Shown: positions 36,190-46,204 of the stretch, in pieces | How the letters are laid out: each line of letters opens with the position of its first letter | How positions within the stretch are numbered: the stretch's first letter is position 1 | Assembly (NCBI GenBank): GCA_016271365.2 | Contig: CM028131.1 | Location: 166,040,501 to 166,104,500, forward strand | Origin: Neoceratodus forsteri | Lineage: Eukaryota > Chordata > Ceratodontiformes > Ceratodontidae | DNA length: 64,000 nt | Direction: 5' to 3' | Program-made: the position numbers and the translations under genes | The notes under the pieces: generated by a model | What the model was told of the DNA's origin: nothing | The model's input: the letters and a program-made list of their open reading frames with translations, nothing else | Database searches by the model: none

Positions 36190-37740
36190 TGCTGTTTGTC
36201 CCGGTGCTGCAGGCTGCTCTTTTGTACGGGGCTGCTGCCTGCATTGGCACCTTGTTCTGCCGAGGAAGAAATCCACAGCTGTCTTGACAGAGCTCCATTG
36301 AGGCGGCTCACTCCCCCTCTCTCACTTGCCCATTCTGTTTCTCCTGGCGCTGCAGGCTGCCCTTTTGTACTGGGCTCTTGCCTGTGTTGGTGGCTTTTTC
36401 TGCCCACAAAGAAATCCACAGCTGTCCCAACACAGCTCCGTCGAGGGGCGTTCATTCTCCCTGTCTCACTCACTCCTTCTGGTTCTCCCAGCGCTGCAGG
36501 CTGCCCTTTTGTACGAGGCTGCTGCCTCTTTTGGTCCCTTTTTCTGCCAACAAAGAAATCTGCAGCAGTCCCGACAAAGCTCCGTTGAGCTCGCTCACTC
36601 CCCTTCTCTCACTCACTCATTCCATTTCTACTGGCGCTGTAGGCTGCCCTTGTCTACTGGGCTTCTGCCTGCATTGCTGCCTTCTTATGCCCACGAAGAA
36701 ACTTGCAGCAGTTACAATACAGCCCCGCTGAGCTCGCTCACTCATTCTGGTTTTCCTGCCACTGGAGGGTGCCCTTTTGTACTGTGCCCCTGCATGCATT
36801 ACTGCCTTTTTCTGCCCACAAACAAATCTGCAGCAGTCCCAACAAAGCTCCGTTGAGCTCACTGACTCCCCCTCCCTCACTCACTCATTCTGTGTCTCCT
36901 GGCGCTGCAGGCTGCCCTTTTGTACTGGGCTCCTGCCTGCATTGGCAGCCTTTTCTGGCTAGAAAGAAATCTGAAGGAGTCCCGACACAGCTTCTTTGAG
37001 CTGGCTCACTCCCCCTCTGTCACTCACGCATTCCATTTCTGCCAGTGCTGCAAGCTGGCCTTTTGTACTGGGCTCCTGCCTGCGTTGCCGCATTTTCTGC
37101 CCACAAAGAAATCCACAGCAGTCACAACAGAGCTCCGTTGAGCTCTCTCACTACCGCTCTGTCACTCACTCATTCTGTTTCTCTTGGCGCTGCAGACTGC
37201 GCTTTTGTATGGGGCTCCTGGCTGCGTCGGCACCTTTGTCTGTCCACAAAGAAATCCGCAGCTGTCCCAACAAAGCTCCATTGAGGTCGCTCAGTGTCTC
37301 TCTCTCTCTCTCATGCGCTCATTCTGTTTGTCCTGGCGCTGCAAGCTGCCCTTTTGTACGGTGCTCCTGCCTGCATTGGCGCCTTTTTCTGCCCACAAAG
37401 AAATCTGCAGCAGTCCTGATAGAGCTCCGTTGAGCTCACCAAGTCCCCCTGTCTCACTCGCTTGTACCGTTTCTCCCACCACTGCAGGCTGGCCTTTTGT
37501 ACTGGGCCCCTGCCTGCATTGACGCCTTTTTCTGCCCACAAAGAAATCCGCAGCAATCCTGACAGCATTTCGGTGAGTTTGCTCACTCCTCCTTTCCTCA
37601 GTCACTCTCTCGTTGTGTTTCTCCCAGTGCTGCAGGCTGCCCTTTTGTACTGGGCTCTTGTGTCGGGACCTTTGTCTGCCCACAAACAAATCCGCAGCAG
37701 TCCTGACAGAGCTCAGCTGAGCCCGGTCACTCCCCCCTCT
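36190..37740 (+). repeat. 143-bp minisatellite, eleven units
   Basis: The landmark AAAGAAATCCGCAGCAGTCC recurs at about 36,268, 36,411, 36,555, 36,698, 36,823, 36,966, 37,108, 37,251, 37,400, 37,543 and 37,687: spacing 143-149 bp, once 125. Each unit also has GCTGCAGGCTGCCCTTTTGT and ACTCACTCATTCTGTTTCTC. The long open frames on both strands here (for example 36,142-36,588, 37,743-37,291) are translations of this satellite and not genes. Confidence 0.9.
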
Positions 37741-37749
37741 CACTCATTC

Positions 37750-38790
37750 GATCTTAATCTGTCCCAAACACTAATTTCCCACAGTGACCGTGCTATTCTC
37801 CGGCAGGAGTGCAGAAACATATTTTAGCCAGGATGTGAAAAATGACAGCTGTAGTGTTCATAAGGAGGTCAGAAAAAATGCCACTGTTGAAAATGTGGCG
37901 TGACAATATTACAGATTTGTGAAATTACAAGGGTACGTGGCAACAGTACAACGTACGCTTGTAACACAGTCATGTTATGGAGTTTCGTCACCAAATTTTC
38001 AACATAGGGATTTTAAGACCTCTGCTCATGAACAGTGCCACTGTCATTTTCTTAATCTGTCCCAAACACTGGCTTCCCACCGTGACCATGTTATTCTGCG
38101 CCAGAACTGTGAAAACACATTTCGGTCAGGATGTGAAAAATGACAGCTGTACTGTTTATGAGGAGGTGTGAAAAAATGCCACTGTTGAAAATCTGGTGTG
38201 ACAATATTCCAAATCTGCGAAGTTACAAGGGTGCATGGAGAGTGAGCAATGCACACTTGTAACACTGTCAATTGATGGGCTATCATAGGCATTTTAGGAC
38301 CTCTGCTCATGAACAGTAGCATTGTCATTTTCTTAATCTGTCCGAACACCGATTTCCCTCGGCGACCTGCGCTATTCTGCGCCGGTAGTGCAAAAACACA
38401 TTTCAGCCAGGCTGTGAACAATGACAGCTGTACAGCTCACAAGGAGGTGTGACAAAATGCCAATGTTGAAAATCTGGCATGAAAACATTGCAAATTCGCG
38501 AAGTTATGAGCGTGCGTAGCAACTGCGCAACACACGCCAGAACAGTCGCTTTTTATTTTTCCTACTGAATATGCAACATAGGCTGTTTGAGAGCCCACCT
38601 CATGAACACTGGCACTGTCATTTCATTAATCATCCCTAAAGGGTGATTCCACTCAGTGACCACAAAACCACCTTTCGGGGCCAAGTAATGCCATGTCATT
38701 TCAAGAATTCATGAGGAGGGTTCCCAAAAACCCCATGTTGAAAATTTGGTGAAAAAATTCCCAAAAATGCCCGAGATATGCACTAAAGTT
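37750..38790. repeat. Tandem near-palindromic units of about 295 bp, copy A
   Basis: The landmark AATGACAGCTGT recurs at 37,844, 38,142 and 38,423. In each unit the first half (TTCATAAGGAGGTGTGAAAA, AATGCCACTGTTGAAAATCT) is the inverse of the second half (AGATTTTCAACATAGG-type, then GACCTCTGCTCATGAAC). An inner pair, AAGTTACAAGGGTGCGTGG with its inverse ACGCACGCTTGTAAC, flanks the centre, so each unit can fold as one long hairpin. The same units occur in copy B. Confidence 0.8.
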
Positions 38791-38814
38791 GAAAAAAACC
38801 CTATTCATTACATT

Positions 38815-39120
38815 ATACAGCTTACCGGCATTTCCTCAGTTCGCGGTCGGCTTTGAAGAGTGCAGACGTGTTCCCGGTCCAACGAAGATCGTCGTGCTGA
38901 GCTCCAGAGGTAAGTATGGGGTGAAGGGGAGTGTGGGGAGGCTGGGTGCGCAGTGGGTGGGTGCGGGTTGTGAGAGGGGGGCAGGGAGACTACAAGGGAC
39001 CGTTTCCTTTCTTTCAGGTACAATAAAAGCAAGAAAACATTGCAGGATTGCTTTCAACATTACAGGAGCATGTAGCACACTGGGTTGGGCTCCCAGTGCG
39101 CCACCAGAGTCTGGGGGGAC
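38815..39120 (+). other. Segment conserved between copies A and B, intron-like
   Basis: GGCATTTCCTCAGTTCGCGG through GAAGATCGTCG is almost identical to 45,405-45,470 in copy B. The conserved block ends with AG|GTAAGTATGGGG (donor at 38,910). A pyrimidine-rich tract and AG (CTTTCTTTCAG, ending 39,017) follow 108 bp later. Copy B has the same pair at 45,485 and 45,580. Both copies read open through KTLFI...FPQFAVGFEECRRVPG upstream of the donor. This may be a short exon and intron of an element transcript, or just conserved DNA. Confidence 0.45.
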
Positions 39121-39290
39121 AGCTGTAGCCGATAGGGGATTGGACACCCCCGTCGGCAAACAACAAAAGGGGGGATTTATTTCTGCCGACGGGGATTGGG
39201 CACCCCCATCGGCAAACAACAAAAGGGGGGGGATTCCTTTCTGCCAACGGGGCTGGGCTCCCCTGTCGGCAAATAAACATGGAGGGGTTA
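39120..39290 (+). repeat. GC-rich tandem units of about 50 bp, copy A
   Basis: Units contain GGATTGGGCACCCCCATCGG, CAAACAACAAAAGGGGGG and CTGCCGACGG. Each can fold through GCCGAC...GTCGGC. The minus-strand open frame 39,639-38,836 runs through this array and reads as repeated FADGGAQ-like peptides, so it is not a gene. Confidence 0.75.
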
Positions 39291-39343
39291 GATATTGTTT
39301 GTGAATATGGCAGCAAGCCACCGCCATGTTCACAAACAATATC
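39291..39343. repeat. 21-bp-arm hairpin
   Basis: GATATTGTTTGTGAATATGG(C) and its inverse with one mismatch, separated by 11 bp. Close to the right end of copy A; not seen in copy B. Confidence 0.8.
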
Positions 39344-39594
39344 AGAGATCCTACATCCAGCCCTGCAATGACGGGTCGCTCTCTCATTGCAGCAGATGGC
39401 CGACACTGCAATGACGAAGCAGCTCCTGATTGCAGCGGCTGATTTTTTAGAAAGTTGTGGCACGCTGGCTGAACTAGTGTCAGCAGCAGCGGTGGGGGCA
39501 TTGGGCACAACAGTGCCACGCCTCCACAACCTGCTTCTGGAGAAAGAAAGCTGATGCAACATGTTTCTTGCACATGCGCGCAATCACCATAAAA

Positions 39595-40460
39595 AGAGCG
39601 TTTCAAACTGCTAAAATGTGCCATTAAGAATGGAAACATCTCAGAACCAGAATACCAGTTTCTATGGTGTGAATACCCTAAAATTCCAAGGTTTTATATC
39701 CTCTCTAAAATTCATAAAAATATGAACAACCCACCTGGCAGGCCAATTGTTACTGGGTGTGGGGACTTAAGAGAACATTCAGGGATTTTTGCTGACTTTT
39801 TATTACAAATATGTGTGGTCAAATTACCGTTCACTGGGTAGATCTATTATTTTGGGGATAGAGAGTATAACACAGAATGTGGGGAAGTTCATTGATTTCT
39901 TCCTTCAACATAGTGTTTTCAAGCTGAAGTCTTACATCAAAGACACAAAACACTTTCTGACTAAATTACAAGAAGTAAAATGGGATGAAAACATGTGCTG
40001 GGTTGGAATAGATGTGGAATCCCTGTATACATGCATACAGCATAACCAGGGACTCTCAGCAGTTAAATTCTTCCTAGATGACATATCACTAACTGAAGAG
40101 ATTCCAAAAGAGTTCACTTTGCAAGCACTGGAATTCATCTTGAAGCATAATTACGTCAAGTTTGAAGACCAGTTCTTCTTACAAAGATGCGGCATTGCAA
40201 TGGGGGCATCCATGGCACCAAGTTATGTGAACCTTTTCCTGGGGTACTGGGAATGTACAATAATTTTTGACCCACTGATAAATCCATACAGAGACCATGT
40301 AAAATACTGGTATCATTTTATCAACAATTTATTGTGCATTTGGCAGGGTGACCTCATGGCAGTCCCTGAATTCATTACATGGATAAACAATACTGAGTTG
40401 AATATGTGGTTCACACATGAAATAGGCATGGATGAAAACCTTGAATTTTTTGAATCTTAA
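39595..40460 (+). pseudogene. PLE reverse transcriptase
   Basis: The RT of Penelope-like elements, which is related to telomerase RT and extends from a nick made by the attached endonuclease. Blocks in order: GNISEPEYQFLWCEYP and FYILSKIHKNMNNPPG (39,625-39,735); GRPIVTGCGDLREHSG; then, in the 39,789-40,460 frame (223 codons), WVGIDVESLYTCIQHNQGL (motif A, catalytic Asp present), QRCGIAMGASMAPSYVNLF (motif B), YWYHFINNLLCIW (motif C) and ENLEFFE. Motif C normally reads YRFIDDLL, so both catalytic Asp are Asn here (40,323-40,328). Frame changes at about 39,640 and 39,780. Dead copy. Confidence 0.8.
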
Positions 40461-41355
40461 ATTGTCAGTCAGTGGTAATAGAAAAATAGAAACTGAATAT
40501 TATTGCAAACCCACAGCCACAAATGCAGTACTACATGCCAACAGTGCACATCCCCAACACTTAAAGAACCCGATTCCATACAGCAAACTTAGCTCAGATT
40601 AAACTTATGAGATACAGGCATATGAATTTATGGAACAATTTCAGCATAGAGGTTATAATATGGAATTAAAAAAAGTGAGAGTTAAAGAACAGAATAGAAA
40701 AAAAACTACTAGAAAACAAGAGAATGAAGAGAATGACATTCTTGACATAGCAGTGCACTTTCATCACAAAGTTGAATCACAAATCTGGCAGAATAGGTAA
40801 CATTATCTATAGAAATTGGTCAATTTTGATAAGTGACAACACAGTAGGGATGGCAGTGGGAACACACCCTAGGGTTTCATATAGCAGAGCCAGGAGCATA
40901 AAAGACTCACTTGTGCATAGCAGACTGGACACATTACCGTCTGATCCAAGATCTCAGTGGTTACCCCGTAGGGCGAAAGGATTTTTTAAATGTGCAAGGT
41001 GTAATGTGTGCAAATATAGCTCCCCTTGCAAAACATTTAAGCATGCTAGATATTCTAATACAGAAGTGGAAACTGGACAGTTAATAACTTGCGACACAAG
41101 CTATGTAATATATGGCCTTTGGTGCAGCTGCAAATTGTTGTATGTGGGGAAGACTGTGCGACCACTAAAGCAGCTTATATAGGAACATATCTGGTCAATC
41201 ATTAATAGTAAACACGATACACCAGTGGGGATCCATTTCATGTTGCAGCACCAGTCCAAACTAGATTGTTGAAATTTGTAGGACTAGAGTGGGTACCACC
41301 CTTAAAGTACAGTGGAGACAGACCAAATTTGCTCTAAGAAAAAGAGAGCATGTGA
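40461..41355 (+). pseudogene. PLE linker and GIY-YIG endonuclease
   Basis: After the RT, decayed frames (40,461-40,770) lead into 40,772-41,182 (136 codons). Residues 72-85 contain the Cys-rich linker FKCARCNVCKYSSPC. From residue 111 comes YVIYGLWCSCKLLYVGKT, the GIY-YIG-like core (YVIY and YVG), followed by a TAG where a basic residue is expected, then EH in the same frame. The next block, DTPVGIHFMLQH, is near 41,218, and LEWVPPLKYSGDRPN near 41,287. The GIY-YIG nuclease nicks DNA to prime reverse transcription. Sequence matching the PLE stops at about 41,357 where the L2-like LINE begins. Confidence 0.8.
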
Positions 41356-41359
41356 TTCT

Positions 41360-43777
41360 TATTTATTTATTTAACAGACTTTAGGATTACAACCTTTGAG
41401 TCAGGGACTCATTTACAAAGGCTCCGCATCAGAAAAAATAAACATAAACACTGAATACATATGGACATATAATGGCAGCTAAAGGTTAACAGTTTTTCAG
41501 TTATACAGTATTGCAGAATCAAGATCAGTTATACATTGCATTGAACGTGTTACCAAGAGCTGCATTTTACAGTTTTCAAGAGAACAATAAGTTTGCTGAT
41601 AGAGGGAGGGAGTAACAAGTTTGATATTTACAGAGAAGTAGAGAATTAGACAGATACCTTGTGAGTGCAGCTAAAGGAGGCTTTGTTAATAGGTAATGTT
41701 TGGTTGCACTATCGGTAGGAGCTCAGTGGTGGGGTGGTCCTGTAAGATGATAGATAGATGACCCAGCACTAGCTGGTACATTGGCAGTGCCATGAAGTGA
41801 GAATGTGCTCTTTGATGGCTGACTTGAAAGGTCCTAATTTGGAGATGGAGGAGATGTCGGAGGGGAGTTCGTTGTACCAGGCTGGGGCCTTGTGTGGGAA
41901 TGACCTTTGGGCTAAGGAGGTTCTAACCCTCAGGATGGATCACACCTGTCGGTTGGCAGTATGGGTGTTCACCGAGGTGTGGGAGGATAGGAAAGAGGCA
42001 GAAACCCCCAAGGGGGTAAGCCCCAGGTGTATTTTCTTTGTGAGGAGACATGTTTGATAAAATAGCCTTTCATCCAGGGTGAAGAGATTTGTCAGGGCAT
42101 ACAGAGTACAACTATGGGTACACTTGTCTGCCACAGAGAGGAGTCTGCACACTTTTTTTATGGCCAGGTGGATTTTGTTAAGGGCTGTGTGGTCAGCAGT
42201 GGAGTAGATAATGAACCCATAATCAACTAGGGAGAGGACTGAGGAGGTGACAGCCAGATTAAGGGCTTCCGGAGGTAGGCAATTCTTGTGACAATACAAT
42301 AGGCCTATACGGACATCTATGGCTGATGATAGAGTGTCAATGTGTGAATGGAAGGAGAGGCTGGAATCAAATGTAAGGCCCGAGTATTTATATATATGGA
42401 CCTGTTCTAGAGGAAGGAGAGAGTAGAAGAGGATTGTTAGCTGTGCATTCTTGGTCTTATTCTGTCGGTGGGCAAAGAACATGGTCTTTGTCTTTTTTAC
42501 ATTGACTGCAAGTCTTTGGTATATGAACCAGTTTTCAGTCTGGTTAAATGTGTGTTGGAGGGAGGACTGCAATACTGTGGGATCTGGGTACGAGACAAAA
42601 AGAACCACGTCATCCACATAGAGTATTATGTTGCTGGAGCAGGAATTGGGCAAGGTGTTTAGGTAGATGCTGAATAATAGAGGGCCCAGGATGGAACCCT
42701 GGGGAACCGCAGAGCAGACTGGCAGGGTAGTTGAGAGGGTGTTTTTTTTTTGACACATTGTGATCTAGCTGTGAGGTAACTGATAAACCAGGAGACAGGT
42801 CCTTAGGATAGACCTATGTGGTGGCGTGTGCTTAAGAGTAAGGGGTGGGAGACTGTATCAAAGGCCTTTGACAAAACGATGAAGACAGCTCCAGCTAGGT
42901 GTTTTCTATCCAGGGCAGAGTGAATAAAATTAGAGAAGTCAGTGAGAGCCGTAGTTGTACTGTGCCCAGACCTGAAGCCATGCTGCTCCCTGCAAAGTAG
43001 GTTATGAGCAAGCAGGTATTCAGTGAGTTGGGTGGCTATAATTTTTTTGAGGGCTTTTGAGAGTGGTGGGAGAATGGATATGGGATTATAGTTATTGGAG
43101 GAGGTGCTGTCACCACTCTTCACTATTGGGGTGACTGTGGCAGTCTTCCAGGCTGCAGGGAACTGCCCCTGACTTAGGGAGCAGTTAATGAGGTCAGTCA
43201 GTGGGTAGAGGACTGTAACTAGTATTAGATATAGGATTCTCATATCAAAATAATCTTTGCAATAGCAATTGCCACTGAGTGCGTTAATGAGATAAGGCCT
43301 TGCATCATTCATAGAGATCACCCTGAGATGGAAGGGGAGATGCTGGGTGTTAGGGGGTGAGGTTGCAGGAGTGGGGTCAAAGAAGTTATTTGGGAGTACT
43401 GCACTAAGGTCAGAGAATGATGAGCTGAGGCAGTTGGCGATGGTCAGCGGATTGGTGGTAGGAACATTGTTGACAGTTAGTGGGGGGGGGCCGGGATTTG
43501 CCGCTGAGTTTCTTGATATTGTCCCAGAACAACCGAGCATTCTCCCAGGAGGAGGCAAGGGTCTGTGCTTTAGCTGTTGGAGCAGTGCAGGCATAACCCA
43601 GGGGGCATTACATTTCTTGGATTGCACTTTTGCTAATGGGGCATAGATGTCACATGCTTTATTAAAAGAACAGGTGAAATAATCAAGGGCTTCATCTATA
43701 GTAGGGGCCCGGGAGATGGGGGACCAGTCCCATTGAGTTAAGTATTTTCTTAGTTTTGTGAGGCCTCCGGGTGCCAC
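41360..43777 (-). mobile_element. L2-like LINE, 5'-truncated, antisense in the PLE
   Basis: Its 3' end is at about 41,360, with a short (AAAT)n tail (TTATTTATTTATTTAA on the plus strand, 41,360-41,374). The 3' UTR runs to 41,939. ORF2 occupies 43,777-41,940. The 5' end is inside ORF2, so the element is 5'-truncated, as is usual for LINEs. It cuts the PLE after the GIY-YIG domain. A DIRS-leader-like fragment begins at its 5' edge. Confidence 0.75.
41940..43777 (-). pseudogene. L2-like LINE ORF2 (connector and RT), one frameshift
   Basis: Two consecutive frames cover about 600 codons. The first (43,777-42,803) includes the connector with YFTCSFNKACDIYAPL, then the RT blocks PIVKSGDSTSSNNYNPISIL, EQHGFRSGHSTTTAL and VFIVLSKAFDTVSHPLLL. 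The second (42,758-41,940) has PQGSILGPLLFSIYLN, the catalytic YVDD (residues 47-50), and the thumb. The frame is lost at a run of T on the plus strand near 42,740, in the block after SYLTARSQ. Motif A has Val for the usual Asp in the F-D-L-S-K block (VLSK), which would itself disable the enzyme. Clade: L2/Rex-like by motif style, exact family not fixed. Confidence 0.75.
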
Positions 43778-44010
43778 CCTTTGCAGACTGTGTGAGAGGC
43801 CTTACATTTTGGCACCATGCATTCCTGCTTAAAGTTGAACCAGCAAAATATTTTGTGGTGATTTGCATATACAGCCCATGATGCTTTGCATTATGGGAGT
43901 ATGTGTGATTTTGTATTTCTTTGAAACTTGGCTTCCCAGCCAATGCCCTTTGAGGTAACCCTTGCCTCAGTGCTTGTGCACTAAGGTTTTTTGTCCTTAT
44001 ACTTATAACA
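43775..44010 (+). repeat. DIRS leader-like fragment
   Basis: Matches the DIRS leader at 3,140-3,378 in the opposite genomic orientation. It lacks any gag sequence downstream. It may be a solo DIRS terminal repeat or a separate interspersed repeat. Confidence 0.5.
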
Positions 44011-44389
44011 TGCCTTCTGATATTCAGTTGCCATGACAAAATTCCAGAAAAGTCCAGAGACACTATTGCATATTTACCTTTTGTACAACCTAGTATACAT
44101 ATCTCACTTTTTTTGTCTTCACTTTCCCATTTACTGTTTACCATTTTTGCCTACAGTTTGGCACTTGAATCAACAGCCTTACTAACGTAACATAAAACAA
44201 GCATTTGTCAATGCCGAATGTTGGCTTGCTGGCATTGGCATTGGTAGTGCAGGAGTTAGAGAGATGCATCATAGGAATGGCAGTGAAGTATTGAACTGAT
44301 GCCAACTCACCCCCACCCTGCAGAGAGTGACAGGCATTAGGGTGTCCCTTTGGGTGTTTGGTACTACAGCGTGGGAAAACATGTTGGGC

Positions 44390-45190
44390 AGGATGTGAAA
44401 AATGACAGCTGTGCAGTTCATAAGGAGGTGTAAAAAAATGCCAGTGTTGAAAATGTGGCATGGAAATATACCAAATTTGCGAAGTTACAAGGGTGCGTGG
44501 GAAATATGCAATGCACGCTTGCAACACTGCCATTTTATGGGCATTCGGCACCAAATTTTCAACATAGGCATTTTAGCACCTCTGCTCATGTACAGTGTCA
44601 CTGTTATTTCCTCAAAGTGTCCCAAGAAATGATTTCGCACGGCGACCACGTTATTCTGCACCGGAAGTGCGAAAACTAATTTTGGGCAGGATATGTGAAA
44701 TGACAGCTGTACTGTTCATCAAGAGGTGTGGAACAATGGCAATGGTGAAAATCCAGAGTGAAAATATCACAAATGCACGACGGTATGAGCGTGTGTGCAA
44801 TCTGCCAACGCACGCTCGTAACAGCCATTTGATGGAGTATCATCACCAAATTTTCAACATAGGCATTTTAGGACCTCTGCTCATGAACTGTGTCACTGTC
44901 ATTTTCATAATCTGGCCCAAACACTGATTTCCCACAGCAACTGCGCTATCGTGCGCCGGAAGTGCAGAAACACATTTCGGGCAGGATATGAAAAATGACA
45001 GCTGTACTGTTCACAAGGAGGTATACAAAAATGACATCACTGAAAATCCGGCGTTAAAATATTGCACGCGCTGGTTACGAAATGCCGTGAGTAACTGGCA
45101 ACGCACGCTAGGAAAATAGGCATTTGTTGGATTTTTTCCACCAAATTTGGAACATAGGCTTTTTGAGGGGCCACCTCATGAACACTGGCA
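44390..45190. repeat. Tandem near-palindromic units of about 295 bp, copy B
   Basis: The landmark AATGACAGCTGT recurs at 44,404, 44,702 and 44,997. Example of the fold: 44,417-44,459 is inversely matched by 44,549-44,591. Same family as 37,750-38,600. Confidence 0.8.
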
Positions 45191-45484
45191 CTGTCATTTC
45201 ATTAATGGATCCTGAAAGGTGATTTCATGCAGTGATTATGAAATCACCTTTTGATGCCGATTAATGCCATGACAGTGATAGAATTCATGAGGAGGGGCCC
45301 CAAAAACCCCATGTTGAAAATTTGGTGCCAAAATTCCAAGAAATGCCCGAGATATGCAGCAAAGCTGAAAAAACCCTATTCATTCCATTGTACTGCTTAC
45401 CGGCATTTCCTCAGTTCGCGGTCGGCTTTGAAGAATGCAGACGTGTTCCCGGTCCTCCAAAGATCGTTGCGCCGGACTTTGGAG

Positions 45485-45580
45485 GTAAGTATGGGGTGAG
45501 GGGTGAGGGAGGCAGGGAGGCGCAGTGGGTGGGTGCGGGTGGGGGCATCGAGACTACAAGAGACGTTTTTCATTTTACAG
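45485..45580 (+). other. Intron-like stretch conserved with copy A
   Basis: Donor AG|GTAAGTATGGGG and acceptor TTTTTCATTTTACAG are retained, as at 38,910-39,017. The intervening 96 bp are G-rich. The upstream open stretch reads FPQFAVGFEECRRVPGP, as in copy A. Confidence 0.4.
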
Positions 45581-46204
45581 GGTAAAAAAAAAACAGGAAA
45601 AAACATTGCGGGACAGTTTTCATTTTGCAGAGCATTTAGCATGCTGGGGTGGGTTCCCAGCATGCCACCTAACTGTTTTGGGGGTGAGTAGCCGACAGGA
45701 TTGGGCACCCTTGTCGGCACACAACACAGGGGGAGGAGAAGTAATGCTGACGAGGATTGGGCACCCGTCGTCAAACAAAGAAAGTGGGGCACAAGCCAAG
45801 GGGATTGGGCACCCCGGCATCTCAACATTGGGGGTTTATGCCGACGGGAGTGGGCTCCCCCATTGGCACACTAAGACAGTGGGGTTAATGACAGAGATTG
45901 GGCACCCCAATGTTCAGCAGGCGTTAAGCTGACTGCCGCTCGCCAACCATGCTATAATGGCGAAGCACGGCAAGAAAAGGACCGCTGTGTATGATGAGCT
46001 TTGCTCGGATTGCAGCGGACCTTTTCTTAGATGTACTTGCCCCATTATGTATTCATGGTGTGGCGCCGGCATGCGGCTGATTGGGGAATGAGGGATGCAC
46101 CTACTGATGCGTGCCCTGCATTCGCCCAACAGCGGCTGCGCCCCCAAATCTGCACTCTCCCAAGATGTTGACTTGTGCTCAAGCACGGCAAGCCAACATA
46201 AAAA

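Larger units (their letters stand above)
36110..39590. mobile_element. Palindromic satellite-bearing element, copy A
   Basis: A non-coding insertion in the PLE, starting CAAGCATTTATCAATGCCGA and ending near CGCAATCACC (about 39,590). Layout: eleven 143-bp minisatellite units (36,190-37,740); three tandem palindromic units of about 295 bp (37,750-38,600); a palindromic spacer (38,600-38,790); a segment conserved with copy B (38,815-39,110) including an intron-like stretch; GC-rich 50-bp tandem units (39,120-39,290); and a hairpin (39,291-39,343). The left flank TATAAA and right flank ATAAAA suggest an A/T-rich target duplication. Internal inverted repeats TGTTGATTGCG / CGCAATCACCA lie near both ends. 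No ORF with a recognisable domain. Confidence 0.7.
44192..46203. mobile_element. Palindromic satellite-bearing element, copy B
   Basis: It starts with the same CAAGCATTT(G)TCAATGCCGA as copy A and ends GGCAAGCCA. Flanks ACATAAAA (left, 44,184-44,191) and ACATAAAA (right, after GGCAAGCCA) are an 8-bp direct repeat, a plausible target duplication. Internal inverted ends are TGTTGGCTTGC and GCAAGCCAACA. It has three palindromic 295-bp units (44,390-45,190), the palindromic spacer (45,190-45,390), the conserved intron-like segment (45,405-45,640) and GC-rich 50-bp units (45,690-45,910), but no 143-bp satellite. The order of parts matches copy A. Confidence 0.7.

Noticed and set aside
36142..37743. 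Several long open frames on both strands
   Set aside because: All are translations of the 143-bp minisatellite. The repeat length is not a multiple of three, so the same peptide cycles through frames.
38836..39639. Minus-strand open frame of 267 codons
   Set aside because: It runs through the 50-bp GC-rich tandem units and the conserved non-coding block, and its sequence is repeats of FADGGAQ-like peptides. Copy B gives a different, shorter frame.
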